DNA from: Cynocephalus volans
Lineage: Eukaryota; Chordata; Mammalia; Dermoptera; Cynocephalidae
DNA length: 64,000 nt
Reading direction: 5' to 3'
Assembly: GCF_027409185.1 (NCBI RefSeq)
Contig: NC_084467.1
Coordinates: 16,048,501 to 16,112,500, forward strand
Part shown: one piece after another, positions 13,701 through 34,375 of the stretch
How positions within the stretch are numbered: position 1 is the stretch's first letter
How the letters are laid out: each line of letters begins with the position of its first letter
The notes under the pieces: generated by a model
The model's database searches: none
The model's input: the letters and a program-made list of their open reading frames with translations, nothing else
What the model was told of the DNA's origin: nothing
Position numbers and translations under genes: made by a program

Positions 13701-15454
13701 TCAAGTTTCCCAGGGGCCAACCCTAGACAGAGGGAGCGGAGGTGCTCTGGGAGCCCTGGGGACAGAGCCAGAGCAGGTCGCTCAAAGCTTCAGGGAGGCC
13801 AGCTGGGATTCACTGTGCAGAATTGTCTTCTACAAACCAAGAAACAAAGGTGGAACGAGCTGCTTTGGGAAGAGTGAAGTCCTATCAGTGGAGACCTGCA
13901 AGCAGGGCTGGTCCTCCATGTGGTGCATATTCAAGGACGCGACAGGGGAGAAGGGTTGGAGCAGATGACCCCTGGGGTCCTTTCCCAGCCTGGGAGTGAG
14001 GCAGGACAACCTGGCTATCCCCAGAACCTAAGGCCATTCCCTGGGGAGAGCCCTGGACATCGTCTCTGGTCAGGTGCTGACCATTGGGAAGCTCTGGGCT
14101 TCAGAGCTCATCAGCTCTCTCAAGGGTTTTGACTAACTCTTGGCAGAAGAGATGGGGTAGCAAAAGGAGGTGTTCTCGGGGATGTTAATTGGCCTGTCAG
14201 CCAGAATAGAATGGTCCCATGGTGAAACATGTTTCAGAAATTCTAGGTTAAATAAGTCAAACTGGTTTTTTTTGCTGCAGGATTTCTCAGAGCCTCAGAT
14301 ATCCTAACAGGTCCTGTGAAGCTTCGAGCAAGGGAGGGCGCACACGGTATTGCCCAGACCTCCTTTTCTTCGTGAAACAACCCATGACATCGCTGAACAG
14401 TGGGGAGATGCTGGTAGAAAGGAAAGAGCTCTAGCCAGGAGAGAGGAGGCGTAGGCCCAGCCCCACCTCTGCCAGAACTCACTGTGGGGGCCCGGGCAAG
14501 TTTCTTCCTTCAGGGCCTCAGTCTCCCCATGTGGGAAATGTAAGTGCCTTCCCTGTTACGAAGCACAGATGAGCTACCTAGTGTGAGCAAAGCCTGTAAA
14601 GCCAGGCACTGTTGTCGCCTCCCTGTTGTTCAAACACTGAGAAGGAAGGTGTGAGACCAAAGCTATAGGTCTCCAAGACAAAGGCCAAGCCAGAGGCCTT
14701 CTCTGCAGAAGCAGGGGACCAGCGAGATCTCTCCCCCACTACGTACGGAGTCGGCCTGCTCCAGCCAGCACCTCTCAGAAAGGCCAAGGGAGGATGACGG
14801 TGAGCTGGGGGAGAGGATTCTGAACGCAGGGCTGGAAGGCGGAGCAGGCAGAGACCATGGCCTGGGGCGGGGGTGGGGAGGTGGGAGAAGGGGGAGGAGG
14901 GGACGGAGGGGACTGGGGCTCTTGGGAGGGAAGTGGCCGCAGCCTTCAGGGTCCTGAAGGCCTCAGATGAGGGAGGTGGGGAGGGGGCTGGTATTCTTGT
15001 GCAAAGGGGGCTGGGGGGGCCGGTTTGAGGACCAGCTTCGGCGTCGGGGACAGTAGAGACCTGGATGTGACACTCTGGGCTGGTTCCAGCTGCCTCCTGC
15101 CTGGACAGAAGCCTGCAGACCAACCTGCTGCTGTCCCCCTGCGCCCCTGCAGGAGGGCCTGCCCGCCCGGTCCCCGGGGCCCCTGCCCTGCGGGTCTCAC
15201 GGGCGGCCTGCCGGCGCCCTCACCTCCACCAGCGGGTAGGCGATCTCGTTGTAGATCTGCTCGGTGACGTGGTCCATGCAGTAGGCGCCGTCGAAGGTGA
15301 ACTGCTTGGGGGGCTCGTCGGGGGCGCCGGGGTTCCGGATGAAGCACCAGCCGCGCGCGCCGTCCACCGCCACCACGGGCCGGCAGTTCAGCTCCCGCTC
15401 CCGCCGGCTCATGGGGCGGCAGCGCACCACCACCTTCACCGACTCCGAGGCCAT
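1291..15454 (-). CDS. KIF17: KIF17, kinesin-2 motor protein, 5' part (coding exons 1-5)
   Basis: Five exons splice in frame to about 374 codons starting [14 protein letters not shown], the kinesin-2 KIF17 N terminus. KIF17 is a homodimeric plus-end-directed microtubule motor that moves NMDA-receptor vesicles in dendrites and works in cilia. Seen here: P-loop GQTGSGKS (residues 91-98, exon 2), the switch I motif NKDSSRSH (204-211, exon 4), switch II DLAGSE (240-245, exon 5), and the neck-linker/early coiled-coil start near [19 protein letters not shown]. Exons are 231, 147, 102, 190 and 453 bp, with GT-AG introns and consistent phases. No frameshift or stop interrupts the motor. Stalk, nuclear localisation signal and cargo tail are outside the window to the left, so the gene is truncated only by the window edge. 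The promoter is the CpG island at 15185-15800. Confidence 0.96.
1885..2010 (-). repeat. MIR SINE fragment
   Basis: The plus strand reads as the reverse complement of MIR: 'cagatgagaaaactgaggct' followed by the 'cccaaggccacacagct' block. Ancient mammalian SINE. Confidence 0.8.
2515..2710 (+). repeat. MIR SINE fragment
   Basis: Has the MIR blocks 'tcaataaaatggggataa' and 'gcctggcacgtagccagtgct'. A C9 run has expanded inside it. Confidence 0.7.
3914..4068 (-). mobile_element. CYN-like tRNA-derived SINE, internally deleted dimer
   Basis: On the minus strand it reads gccgagcccgtggcgcac... to ...gtgccggtcacgaaaaaacg followed by about 18 A. It contains the internal CCTATATAGG at 3980-3989. The target-site duplication ggagttctattcct flanks it at 3900-3913 and 4085-4098. 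A second T16-17 tract (4069-4084) lies between the SINE head and the right TSD, which is unusual. In KIF17 intron 4. Confidence 0.85.
4150..4330 (+). repeat. MIR SINE
   Basis: Well preserved MIR with the blocks cctgggtttgaatccctgct, cctcagtttccccatctgta and gttacaac...gtgggattta. Confidence 0.85.
4495..4640 (+). repeat. MIR SINE fragment
   Basis: Carries the MIR core gtgaccttgatttcctcatc, then ..ctgtaccatggggat and a diverged 3' part ending near 'cagtaagtgctctgcat'. Confidence 0.75.
4827..5016 (-). CDS. KIF17: KIF17 coding exon 4 (switch I)
   Basis: 63 codons plus one base, [14 protein letters not shown] to [12 protein letters not shown]. It contains the switch I motif NKDSSRSH, which senses the nucleotide gamma-phosphate. 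The donor is GTATGC. The last G joins AT of the next exon to make Asp224. Confidence 0.95.
5185..5400 (+). repeat. MIR SINE
   Basis: Has the blocks 'gtgggacctttggttaatga', 'gaaatgggtatgagag' and 'agcacggtgtctggcacatg'. Confidence 0.8.
5905..5985 (-). repeat. MIR SINE fragment
   Basis: Reverse-complement MIR core with 'gaggcacagaaaggttaaga' and 'aaggtcacacagctatta'. Confidence 0.75.
6250..6380 (+). repeat. MIR SINE fragment
   Basis: Has the MIR core ggtctcagtttccttttctg followed by taaaatggggataata. Confidence 0.8.
6885..7065 (+). repeat. MIR SINE
   Basis: Has the MIR blocks 'attcaagtcccatctccacc' and 'gcctcggtttcctcatctgt'. Confidence 0.75.
8175..8275 (+). repeat. MIR SINE fragment
   Basis: MIR core with ctagtttcctcatctgtaaa, about 100 bp. 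Confidence 0.65.
9033..9123 (+). mobile_element. CYN-like monomeric tRNA-Ile-derived SINE
   Basis: A single tRNA-like unit (ctggctggttggctcagg ... gtgttataacaccaaagtc ... cccggccagctgcc) with a very short A tail. A 12-bp TSD, atccaggacctt, flanks it at 9021-9032 and 9124-9135. In KIF17 intron 3. Confidence 0.88.
9140..9330 (+). repeat. MIR SINE
   Basis: Follows the monomeric SINE directly; that SINE apparently inserted into the 5' part of this MIR. Blocks include 'cagacctaggtttggccact' and 'taacctctctaaacct', then 'ttggagataataatat'. Confidence 0.75.
9683..9784 (-). CDS. KIF17: KIF17 coding exon 3
   Basis: 34 codons, [20 protein letters not shown] to TKQKLE. It includes the kinesin signature strand [14 protein letters not shown]. 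The acceptor is ATGCAG and the donor GTGGGG; phase 0 at both ends. Confidence 0.95.
10340..10475 (+). repeat. MIR SINE 3' fragment
   Basis: Has 'tctcgaaaatggggatataa', then a diverged MIR 3' part ending 'gttactgctcaataaaaa'. Confidence 0.6.
10779..10925 (-). CDS. KIF17: KIF17 coding exon 2 (P-loop)
   Basis: 49 codons, [20 protein letters not shown] onward to FEHIFESVQ. It carries the Walker A nucleotide-binding loop of the motor. The acceptor is ..ATGCAG and the donor GTATGG; both ends are phase 0. Confidence 0.95.
11100..11290 (+). repeat. MIR SINE
   Basis: Has gttcaaatcccatctccacc and gcctcagtttcctcatctgt. In KIF17 intron 1. Confidence 0.8.
12395..12960. repeat. AT-rich ancient interspersed repeat, family not assigned
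   Basis: An AT-rich block in an otherwise GC-rich intron. Its right end contains a near-palindrome: tagccatgagccacacgtgg (12818-12837) faces ccgcacatggctagtaggta. I associate this with medium-reiterated DNA-transposon-like repeats but cannot name the family. No coding signal. Confidence 0.5.
13110..13425 (+). repeat. LINE2 (L2) 3' end
   Basis: L2 3' sequence with 'tctcagcttagacctcacct', a degraded middle, and the terminal gaatgaatgaatgag repeats characteristic of the L2 tail. Confidence 0.75.
15224..15454 (-). CDS. KIF17: KIF17 coding exon 1
   Basis: 77 codons from ATG (15454-15452) to the GAG before the GTGAGG donor. It holds beta-1 of the motor (VKVVVRCRP) and ends [11 protein letters not shown], phase 0. 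The upstream in-frame extension to 15865 is GC-rich island sequence. I chose this ATG because [10 protein letters not shown] is the conserved start of the family. Confidence 0.95.
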
Positions 15455-15706
15455 GGCGCCGCGCCCGGGGCACGCGATGGGACTGCTCAGGGGGCGCCCC
15501 GAGAGACGGAGGCGGGCGGCGGGGGAGTCGCGGGACCGGAGCCGAGGCCGCCGCCGCCGCCTCCCGCGCCCGGGCTCGCCCGTCCCGGAGGCCCAGCCCG
15601 GGCAGGGAAGTGGGGGATCCGCGCTGCAGGCGCCGCCGCACGACCCGAGCCCCGGGAGCCGCCCCACCGCCCGCAGGCTCGCACGCACGCGGCCGCGGCG
15701 TTCGCC

Positions 15707-15719
15707 GTTGCTGGGCAAC
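15707..15719. promoter_or_regulatory. X-box (RFX-type) in KIF17 promoter
   Basis: gttgctgggcaac is an imperfect palindrome (GTTGCT-G-GGCAAC) matching the RFX X-box pattern GTNRCC-N(0-3)-RGYAAC with one mismatch. It lies 253 bp upstream of the KIF17 ATG. RFX factors drive ciliary genes and KIF17 acts in cilia, so a functional site is plausible. Functionality is inferred. Confidence 0.6.
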
Positions 15720-15724
15720 GCCCG

Positions 15725-15732
15725 TGGCGTCA
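15725..15732 (-). promoter_or_regulatory. CRE-like site
   Basis: tggcgtca is the reverse complement of TGACGCCA, a CRE/ATF variant. It sits six bases from the X-box. Short motif, so weak evidence alone. Confidence 0.35.
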
Positions 15733-15889
15733 CAGGGGCGGCTCCGGCGGACGTCCGCGCGTTCCGGGCACCCGGCCAGGGAGATCCCCGCGCTGGAGGC
15801 TGGCGCGCGTGGGCGGCCTCCAGGGAGCCCCGGAACTGGCTTTGCTCCGTGCCAGGAGCTTTCACGTGCGTTAGCTTTCCCAGTCCTCA

Positions 15890-15960
15890 CAGCCGCAGTT
15901 CAGAGAGGTTAAGCAACCTGCCCGAGGTTGCACAGCTAAGAAGGGGTGCTCAGGCTCCAC
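15890..15960 (-). repeat. MIR SINE fragment
   Basis: Has 'cagagaggttaagcaacctg' and 'gaggttgcacagctaaga' in reverse-complement MIR orientation, just upstream of the KIF17 island. Confidence 0.7.
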
Positions 15961-16864
15961 TCCACCTCGGAGCTAGAGAGACCCAACGGGCGGAAGACGG
16001 AGCGTACTCAAGGGTTGGAGACGTACGGAGAAAGGCGACAAGGACCTTGCGGTCTCCTTTATCGACATCCTGTATTGACTCAAGGGAAGGCTGCCCAGAG
16101 CCCACAGCCGCCTGCACAGAGCAAAGCTTCCTCTGATGCCATCCTCGTTTTTAAAGATTTTGAAACAAAACGTTTAGGAGCCAAAGTCTTTTGGCTGGAG
16201 AGACCGTCTGGCCTATCCCTACAGGCTCAGCACAAGTCCCCCCAGCCAGAAGAGCGGCTCGGTGACGCCTCCTCTAGACTCCCTTTTGCATAGAAACTGT
16301 CGGCTAAATGCCAGGTACTGTGACAGATGCTGGGGAGACAGCCCTCCTGGAGCCCATAGTCTAGCAGGGGAGACTGACACTGGAAACAAAAGTACCACAA
16401 ACAAAACCTTGTAAATGAAAGAGTAGTCACAGTATAAAGAGCCAGTTCTACAGAACACCTAAAAGAGGAACCTCACTCAGCCTAAGGGGTCATGACCCGC
16501 CTCATGAGACTGAAGCTGAAATATGATGGTTGAGGAGTTAACCAGACGGAGGGAGGGGAGGACAAGGAAATCCGTCCAGGCTGTGCAAAGGCCGTGGCAT
16601 GCTGAAGGAGCAGAAAGCAAGCCCGAGTTGCCAGAGCATGAGGATTGGAGTCTTTTTCCAATAGGAAATATCCACTGAGGGTTTACAGCAGGAGAGGGAC
16701 ATGATTTGATTAAGTCTACCCACCCCATTCCTTGAGCCCTTGAGGACAGGACTTCTGTCTGGCTCACCATTTAGCACCAACTGAAGGTATTTGTTTGGCA
16801 AACAAAAACAAAACAGGTAATCTGGACGAAAATCTTCCCTTTCAAAGGAAAAGTCTGTACTAGA

Positions 16865-28551
<11,687 letters not shown>

Positions 28552-28552
<1 letters not shown>

Positions 28553-28990
28553 ACAGCGCGGGCCAGGGCGGCCTCTCAAAGCAGACGACGTTCGAGCGCG
28601 AAGCGCTGTGCTCGGGACGAAGCGGGGCCGCAGCCACGGAGGGGACCAGCGCCTGGGCGGTGCGCAACGCTCCCCACGAGGGCTATCAATCCTGCTACTG
28701 CTGTCACCGGCGGGGAGCGCGGCCGGGGCTCTCGGCGGACAGGACGCCGGTGGAGGGGACGAGGGGGCGATGGTGGAGGGGACGGGAGACTGACGACGGT
28801 GACGGAGGGAGGAGACGGAGGGAGGAGACGGGACCCTCCCCGCGCCTCTGCGCCGCGCACAGCGCCTCCGCCCCTGCCCGGCTCCCCCGCGCTCACTCTC
28901 CGCGACCGCCGCGTCTCGAGTCCCAGCCCGGCAGCCCCGGCCCGCGTCCCCGCGCCGCCTCCCGCGCCTGCGCCGCCCCCGCGCCCCCCA
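28552..28990 (-). other. SH2D5: SH2D5 non-coding first exon (inferred; 5' edge uncertain)
   Basis: The minus strand reads GCGCTGTG then GTAAGTGG at 28551, a near-perfect 5' splice site inside the CpG island. It would splice over about 3.4 kb to the acceptor before 25188. The upstream edge is set only by the position of the CCAAT/GC boxes. Confidence 0.55.
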
Positions 28991-29264
28991 CGTGGCCGCG
29001 GGAACAGACACACCGGATCACCTGGAGGAGGCGCCCGGCCTCACCCACCAATCGGCGCCCGCGGCGCCGCTCCGCTCGGCCGCGCCACCCAATCAACCGT
29101 CGCAAAAGGCTTTGGCCCCGCCCATACCGGCCCGCGCCCCGGCGCTCCGCCTTAAAGGGCCGAAGGGGCAGCCTGCGCCCGCCGAGGACGCCTCCTGTCC
29201 TGGGGACCCCAGGTCTCAATTGCGGGTCCCTCCTCCTGGAGATTCCTCGCCCCGTCTCCCCCTG

Positions 29265-29460
29265 GCCAGCTCCTCCTCGTCATCCAAGCGGGGGCTCCCG
29301 CAGCGCCTCCTCCGAGAAGCCTTCCCTGATCACTGGTCACTTCCCCACTCTCTGCAAAGACTTGTTACTCGACTGCAGGTGGCACCGGACAGGAGGGTTC
29401 CCATCCCCAGGGCGGGACAGAGCCCGGCTCGTAGGAGGCATTCAGTGATGGTCGTTTTGA
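29265..29460 (+). repeat. L2 3' end fragment
   Basis: Has 'cgagaagccttccctgatca', and a 3' block 'gctcgtaggaggcattcagt' resembling the L2 end. Confidence 0.5.
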
Positions 29461-30099
29461 CTCGGCTCTTTGGGGAGCCGGGCTAGGCTCACGTTCCCTC
29501 CCGGAAGGCCGGGAACAGGGGTGTCGCGCATCCTCTTCGTCACTCTCTGCCCGCCGGGCTGTCCTCATAGAGGAACGAATGGTTGAGCCTGCGGGCTTGG
29601 CCCGGCACCCACCGAGAAGTCTCACAATGAACGTGGATCCCTGCACCCGGGCCGTGACCCTGCCCTTCGGGTTACACGGAAAGCCACTTAGACGGGGGAC
29701 ACGGGGGAGCAAAGCTATCCAGAGTGTCAGCCACAGCGCCCAGCTGGAGAGCCCTGTTCTCATCAGGCCAGGCGCCCTGTAGGTGCCAAAAAATAAGTAG
29801 CATATCCGAGGGGGCCAAGCCTCTGGTGTGTGTTAAATCTGAAGTCTGCAGAGAGAAAACACCAGAAACTGTCCACGCACCACACTACAGAAAAGCCAGG
29901 ACACAGGGACTCAGGTCCAGTGGGAGGAAAAGCTGCTCCCAGGAGGTGAGCACCTTCACAAACACTTGCAGACCTGGGTTCGAGGGCCTCAGGGGAGTTC
30001 CTGAGCTGCCAGGTTTGAGCCACTCAGGCCATTCCCTTTGTCTCAGAGCATCTGGAGACCCTTCCAGAGGCAGCAGTGAGCTGTCATGGCCAGCGACGC

Positions 30100-30310
30100 G
30101 GTCCCACATCTGAGTGCTTCGTTTTACTAGACGCGGGACCTTGGGCAAATACCTTAACCAGCAATGCTCGAGTGCCCCATGTGTAAAGGAATGTTACTGT
30201 CGCCTGACTCAGCCTTGTGAGGATTTAAACGGGTTAACGTGGACCAGGTGGTCGGCTCAGTACCTGACCCGTAGTAAGTGCAGCGCTTGAGAAATATTAG
30301 CTGATATTAG
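30100..30310 (+). repeat. MIR SINE
   Basis: Has 'gcgggaccttgggcaaatac' and 'ttgtgaggatttaaacgggt', then 'gtagtaagtgcagcgc'. Confidence 0.7.
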
Positions 30311-30521
30311 ACTTACTTTTATTCTTGAATTTCTTTTGGATGTGATCGGACGGTACGTGTTTACTGAGTTCCATGTGTCAAGTGCTCTGGGAAACCGTTT
30401 CACCACAGCCATCTGACGGCAGTGAGTCCAGAGACGGTTTACATGTTGGTCCTGCTCTCCGCAAATCCAATTTGTGAAACTCAGGGGACCCAAAGCATAA
30501 AAAGTTAATTCCTAGCTTTCC

Positions 30522-30524
<3 letters not shown>

Positions 30525-30560
<36 letters not shown>

Positions 30561-30638
30561 CTCACTAATCACTAATCACTAAATTCACACACACACACAC
30601 ACACATATACACACGACTCACTAATCACTAAATTCACA
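30525..30638. repeat. Compound (CA)n microsatellite with duplicated spacer
   Basis: (AC)n at 30525-30558 and 30586-30614 are separated and followed by related spacers, gactcactaatcactaatca... and gactcactaatcactaaatt. The whole unit is duplicated, with one extra 'ctaatca' in the first copy. Confidence 0.9.
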
Positions 30639-30745
30639 GTCTCCATTTTGAGAATATTCAGAGAAAACAACACAGGGCACAATTCTATTAAATAATGACT
30701 AACAAGTTTCTGGCTCATAAAGTTCATTCTGATACATAGAATTTA

Positions 30746-30804
30746 ACTTTTTTTCTGTTTTTGTGGCTAGCCAGTACAGGAATCGAACCCTGGACCTTGG
30801 CGTC
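30746..30804 (-). mobile_element. 5'-truncated CYN-like SINE
   Basis: The minus strand gives the tRNA 3' half (ccaaggtccagggttcgatt) and a short A tail. The TSD ctgatacat(ag/gc)aattta lies at about 30729-30745 and 30805-30821. Confidence 0.75.
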
Positions 30805-30918
30805 TGATACATGCAATTTAAAAAACAGTGACAGTAATTCGTTTCAGGTCAAAATGACAGAAGACCAAGGAATGAAATTCTGATGATGAAATTGTTAAAA
30901 CCAGAGGGAGAATTCTGT

Positions 30919-31026
30919 TTTTTTTTTTTTTTTTTTTTTGGTGGATGACTGGTATGGGGATCCAAACCCTTGACCTTGGTGTTACCAAACACCATGCTCT
31001 AGCCAACTGAGCTTACCCACCAGCCC
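30919..31026 (-). mobile_element. CYN-like monomeric SINE
   Basis: A tRNA-like monomer read from the minus strand (gggctggtgggtaagctcag...) with an A21-22 tail. The TSD agagggagaattctg occurs at about 30903-30918 and 31027-31042. Confidence 0.85.
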
Positions 31027-31091
31027 TAGAGGGAGAATTCTGCCTTCTATATCTTTTTCAGGAGGAAACAGAGGGTCACGATTTGAGTGGC

Positions 31092-31271
31092 AGAGGGGCC
31101 GGCCCGCGGCTCACTTGGGAGAGTGTGGTGCTGATAACACCAAGGCCACAGGTTCAGATCCTATATAGGGATGGCTGGTTAGCTCAGTTGGGAGAGCGTG
31201 GTGCTGACAACACCAAGTCAAGGGTTAAGATCCACTTACCAATTGTCTTTAAAAAAAAAAAAAAAAAAAAA
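31092..31271 (+). mobile_element. CYN-like dimeric SINE (full dimer)
   Basis: Two tRNA-like units in tandem: ggggccggcccgcggctcac... joined by gatcctatatagggatggct to the second unit ...ggttaagatccacttacc, then an A tail. The TSD gatttgagtggc is at 31080-31091 and 31272-31283. CCTATATAGG is at 31160-31169. Confidence 0.9.
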
Positions 31272-31689
31272 AGATTTGAGTGGCGGGCACTGTGCTCAGT
31301 CCCAGGGATGTAGAAGTTTACAACAAAACACACAAAATACCACATAAACCAGATCTGGAAAGATATATGTGATCATAGTGAGTGACATTAGCTCCTGAGC
31401 TTACTGCCAACAAGGATTCCCTTTCTATTGGTCTTCACCCCTTTTCAGGAATAGTGTTTCAAAATCAAATGCATTTGTGATATTATGTATATATTTTGGT
31501 TTTCATCCATGTCCATGATTCTTTCGTCCATGATTGTTGGTTCTCAGCTCCTGTAAGCCTTATTATTTCCTAGTGACTACAGCAATAATATCTTTGTTAA
31601 TTTGGCCTTCTGTCCTTGGTTCCTGAAGTAGCTCCTGGGCGACAGAGGTAAAAGACAGTCTCTTGTTATTTATAACAAGCCCTTTCAAA

Positions 31690-32288
31690 CACAACTGAAC
31701 TTACATTAATGAGGTGACTTATGGAAAACCCCTGGATACCACAGGATGGGAGGGGGCTGATTGTCCTGGGAATCAGCCATGTGCTCAGAGGTTTGGAACT
31801 TTAACCGCCCCCACCCCCTAATCTCAAGGGAGGGAGTGGTGGGGGAGAGGGTCTGAAGGTTGAGTTGGTCACCATTGGTCAATGATTTAATCAATCTTAC
31901 CTATGTAATGAAGCTTCCATAAAAATCCAAAAGGACTGGGTTTGTGGGGGCTTGCGGATAGCAAACACGTAGGGGGTTTATATATCCATGTGCCTAGAGC
32001 GTGCTGCACCCCAGCTCCTTGAGTATGGAAGTTCTGCACCCCTTCCATCATACCTCATCCTTCATCTGTGTTTTTCGGATGTGCTTTATAATAAGCTGGA
32101 AAACATGTTTCCCTGAGTTGTGTCCATGAGTCCCCTGAGGCCTGGACTGTGACTAGTGTCTGAAGTGGGGACAGTCTTGTGGGGCTGAGCACTCAACCTG
32201 TGTGATCTGATGCTATCTCCAGGTAGTGTCAGAACTGAACTGAATTCCTCTAATTCAGGTGGTGTGTGCTGCAGAATTAATTGCTTTA
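31690..32288 (+). mobile_element. Ancient endogenous-retrovirus-type LTR, left part (5' edge approximate)
   Basis: Features such as cctatgtaatgaagcttcca followed by taaaaatccaaaaggact, 'ctttataataagctggaaaa' and 'tgaagtggggacagtcttgt' recall an ERV LTR R/U5-type region. It is interrupted at 32288 by the L1 pair and resumes at 36282 (atggtggggaaaaccccaca). The exact family is not assigned. Confidence 0.55.
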
Positions 32289-34316
32289 AATCAGAGAAGA
32301 GAAGGAAATAAAGAGCATCCAGATTGGAAAAGATGAAGTCAAACTGTCCCTGTTTGCAGATGACATGATCCTATATATCGAACAGCCTAAAGCCTCTACA
32401 AAAAAACTCTTGGAGTTGATAAATGATTTCAGCACAGTAGCAGGATACAAAATCAACACACAAAAATCAGTAGCATTTCTTTTCTCCAATAGTGAACATG
32501 CAGAAGGAGAAATCAAGAAAGCCTGCCCATTTACAATAGCCACCAAAAAAATAAAATACTTAGGAATTGAGTTAACCAAGGAGGTGAAAAATCTCTATAA
32601 TGAGAACTACAAACCACTGCTGAGAGAAATTAGAGAGGATACAAGAAGATGGAAAGATATTCCATGCTCTTGGATTGGAAGAATCAACATAGTGAAAATG
32701 TCCATACTACCCAAAGTGATATACAAATTCAATGCAATCCCCATCAAAATTCCAAAGACATTTTTCTCAGAAATGGAAAAAACTATTCAGACATTTATAT
32801 GGAACAATAAAAGACCACGAATAGCCAAAGCAATGCTCAGCAAAAAAAATAAAGCTGGAGGCATAACACTACCTGACTTTAAGCTATACTACAAAGCTAT
32901 AATAACCAAAACAGTATGGTACTGGCATAAAAACAGACACACTGACCAATGGAATAGAATAGAGAATCCAGAAATCAACCCACACACTTACTGCCATCTG
33001 ATCTTTGACAAAGGCACCAAGCCTATTCACTGGGGAAGGGACTGCCTCTTCAGCAAGTGGTGCTGGGATAACTGGATATCGATATGCAGGAGAATGAAAC
33101 TAGATCCATACCTCTCACCGTATACTAAAATCAACTCAAAATGGATTAAGGATTTAAATATACACCCTGAGACAATAAAACTTCTTAAAGAAAACATAGG
33201 GGAAACACTTCAGGAAATAGGACTGGGCACAGACTTCATGAATACGACCCCAAAAGCACGGGCAACCAAAGGAAAAATAAACAAATGGGATTATATCAAA
33301 CTAAAAAGCTTCTGCACAGCAAAAGAAACAATTAAAAGAGTTAAAAGACAACCAACAGAGTGGGAGAAAATATTTGCAAAATATACATCTGACAAAGGAT
33401 TAATATCCAGAATATATAAGGAACTCAAACAACTTTACAAGAAGAAAACAAGCAACCCAATTAAAAAATGGGCAAAAGAGCTAAGTAGGCATTTCTCTAA
33501 GGAAGATATCCAAATGGCCAGCAGACATATGAAAAAATGCTCAACATCACTCAGCATCCGGGAAATGCAAATCAAAACCACATTGAGATACCATCTAACC
33601 CCAGTTAGGATGGCTAAAATCCAAAAGACTATGAACGATAAATGCTGGCGAGGCTGCGGAGAAAAAGGAACTCTCATACATTGTTGGTGGGACTGCAAAA
33701 TGGTGCAGCCTCTATGGAAAATGGTCTGGAGGTTCCTTAAACAATTGCAGATAGATCTACCATACGACCCAGCCATCCCACTGTTGGGAATATACCCAGA
33801 GGAATGGAAATCATCAAGTCGAAGGTATACCTGTTCCCCAATGTTTATCGCAGCACTCTTTACAATAGCCAAGAGTTGGAACCAGCCCAAATGCCCATCA
33901 TCAGATGAGTGGATACGGAAAATGTGGTACATCTACACAATGGAATACTACTCAGCTATAAAAACGAATGAAATACTGCCATTTGCAACAACATGGATGG
34001 ACCTCGAGAGAATTATATTAAGTGAAACAAGTCAGGCACAGAAAGAGAAATACCACATGTTCTCACTTATTGGTGGGAGCTAAAAATTAATATATAAATT
34101 CACACACACACATACACACATACACACACAAACCGGGGGGGGGGGGAAGAAGATATAACAACCACAATTATTTGAAGTTGATACAACAAACAAACAGAAA
34201 GGACATGGTTGGGGGGAGGAGGGGAGGGAGAAGGGAGGGAGGTTTTGGTGATGGGGAGCATTAATCAGCTACAATGTATATCGACAAAATAAAATTTAAA
34301 AAAAAAAAAAAAAAAG
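32289..34316 (+). mobile_element. L1 LINE, 5'-truncated, first of two (ORF2 3' half intact)
   Basis: A 3' part of L1 beginning within the reverse-transcriptase domain; the catalytic FADDMILY motif is present near its start. An open frame of 572 codons (32365-34083) runs to the ORF2 C terminus without disruption. A 3' UTR follows with a G12 run and a purine-rich tract, then an A tail (about 34300-34316). The left edge abuts the TSD agaattaattgcttta at 32273-32288. An uninterrupted frame suggests a fairly recent insertion. It is not autonomous: the 5' UTR, ORF1 and the endonuclease part are missing. Confidence 0.93.
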
Positions 34317-34338
34317 GAAGCTGTTAAAAAAAATAAAA

Positions 34339-34375
<37 letters not shown>

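Larger units (their letters stand above)
15185..15800. promoter_or_regulatory. KIF17: CpG island / KIF17 promoter and 5' UTR
   Basis: GC-rich sequence with abundant CpG spans coding exon 1 and about 350 bp upstream of the ATG at 15454. No TATA box is evident, as usual for CpG-island promoters. It contains an RFX-type X-box and a CRE-like site. Long open frames on both strands here come from base composition. The exact transcription start cannot be placed. Confidence 0.85.

Noticed and set aside
15025-16136. Long plus-strand open frames over KIF17 exon 1
   Set aside because: GC-rich CpG-island composition removes stop codons. They are antisense to conserved coding sequence and have no recognisable protein.
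33435-33932. 165-codon minus-strand frame within the first L1 (and its copy at 35411-35866)
   Set aside because: Shadow of L1 ORF2 on the opposite strand; the same frame recurs wherever this L1 segment does.
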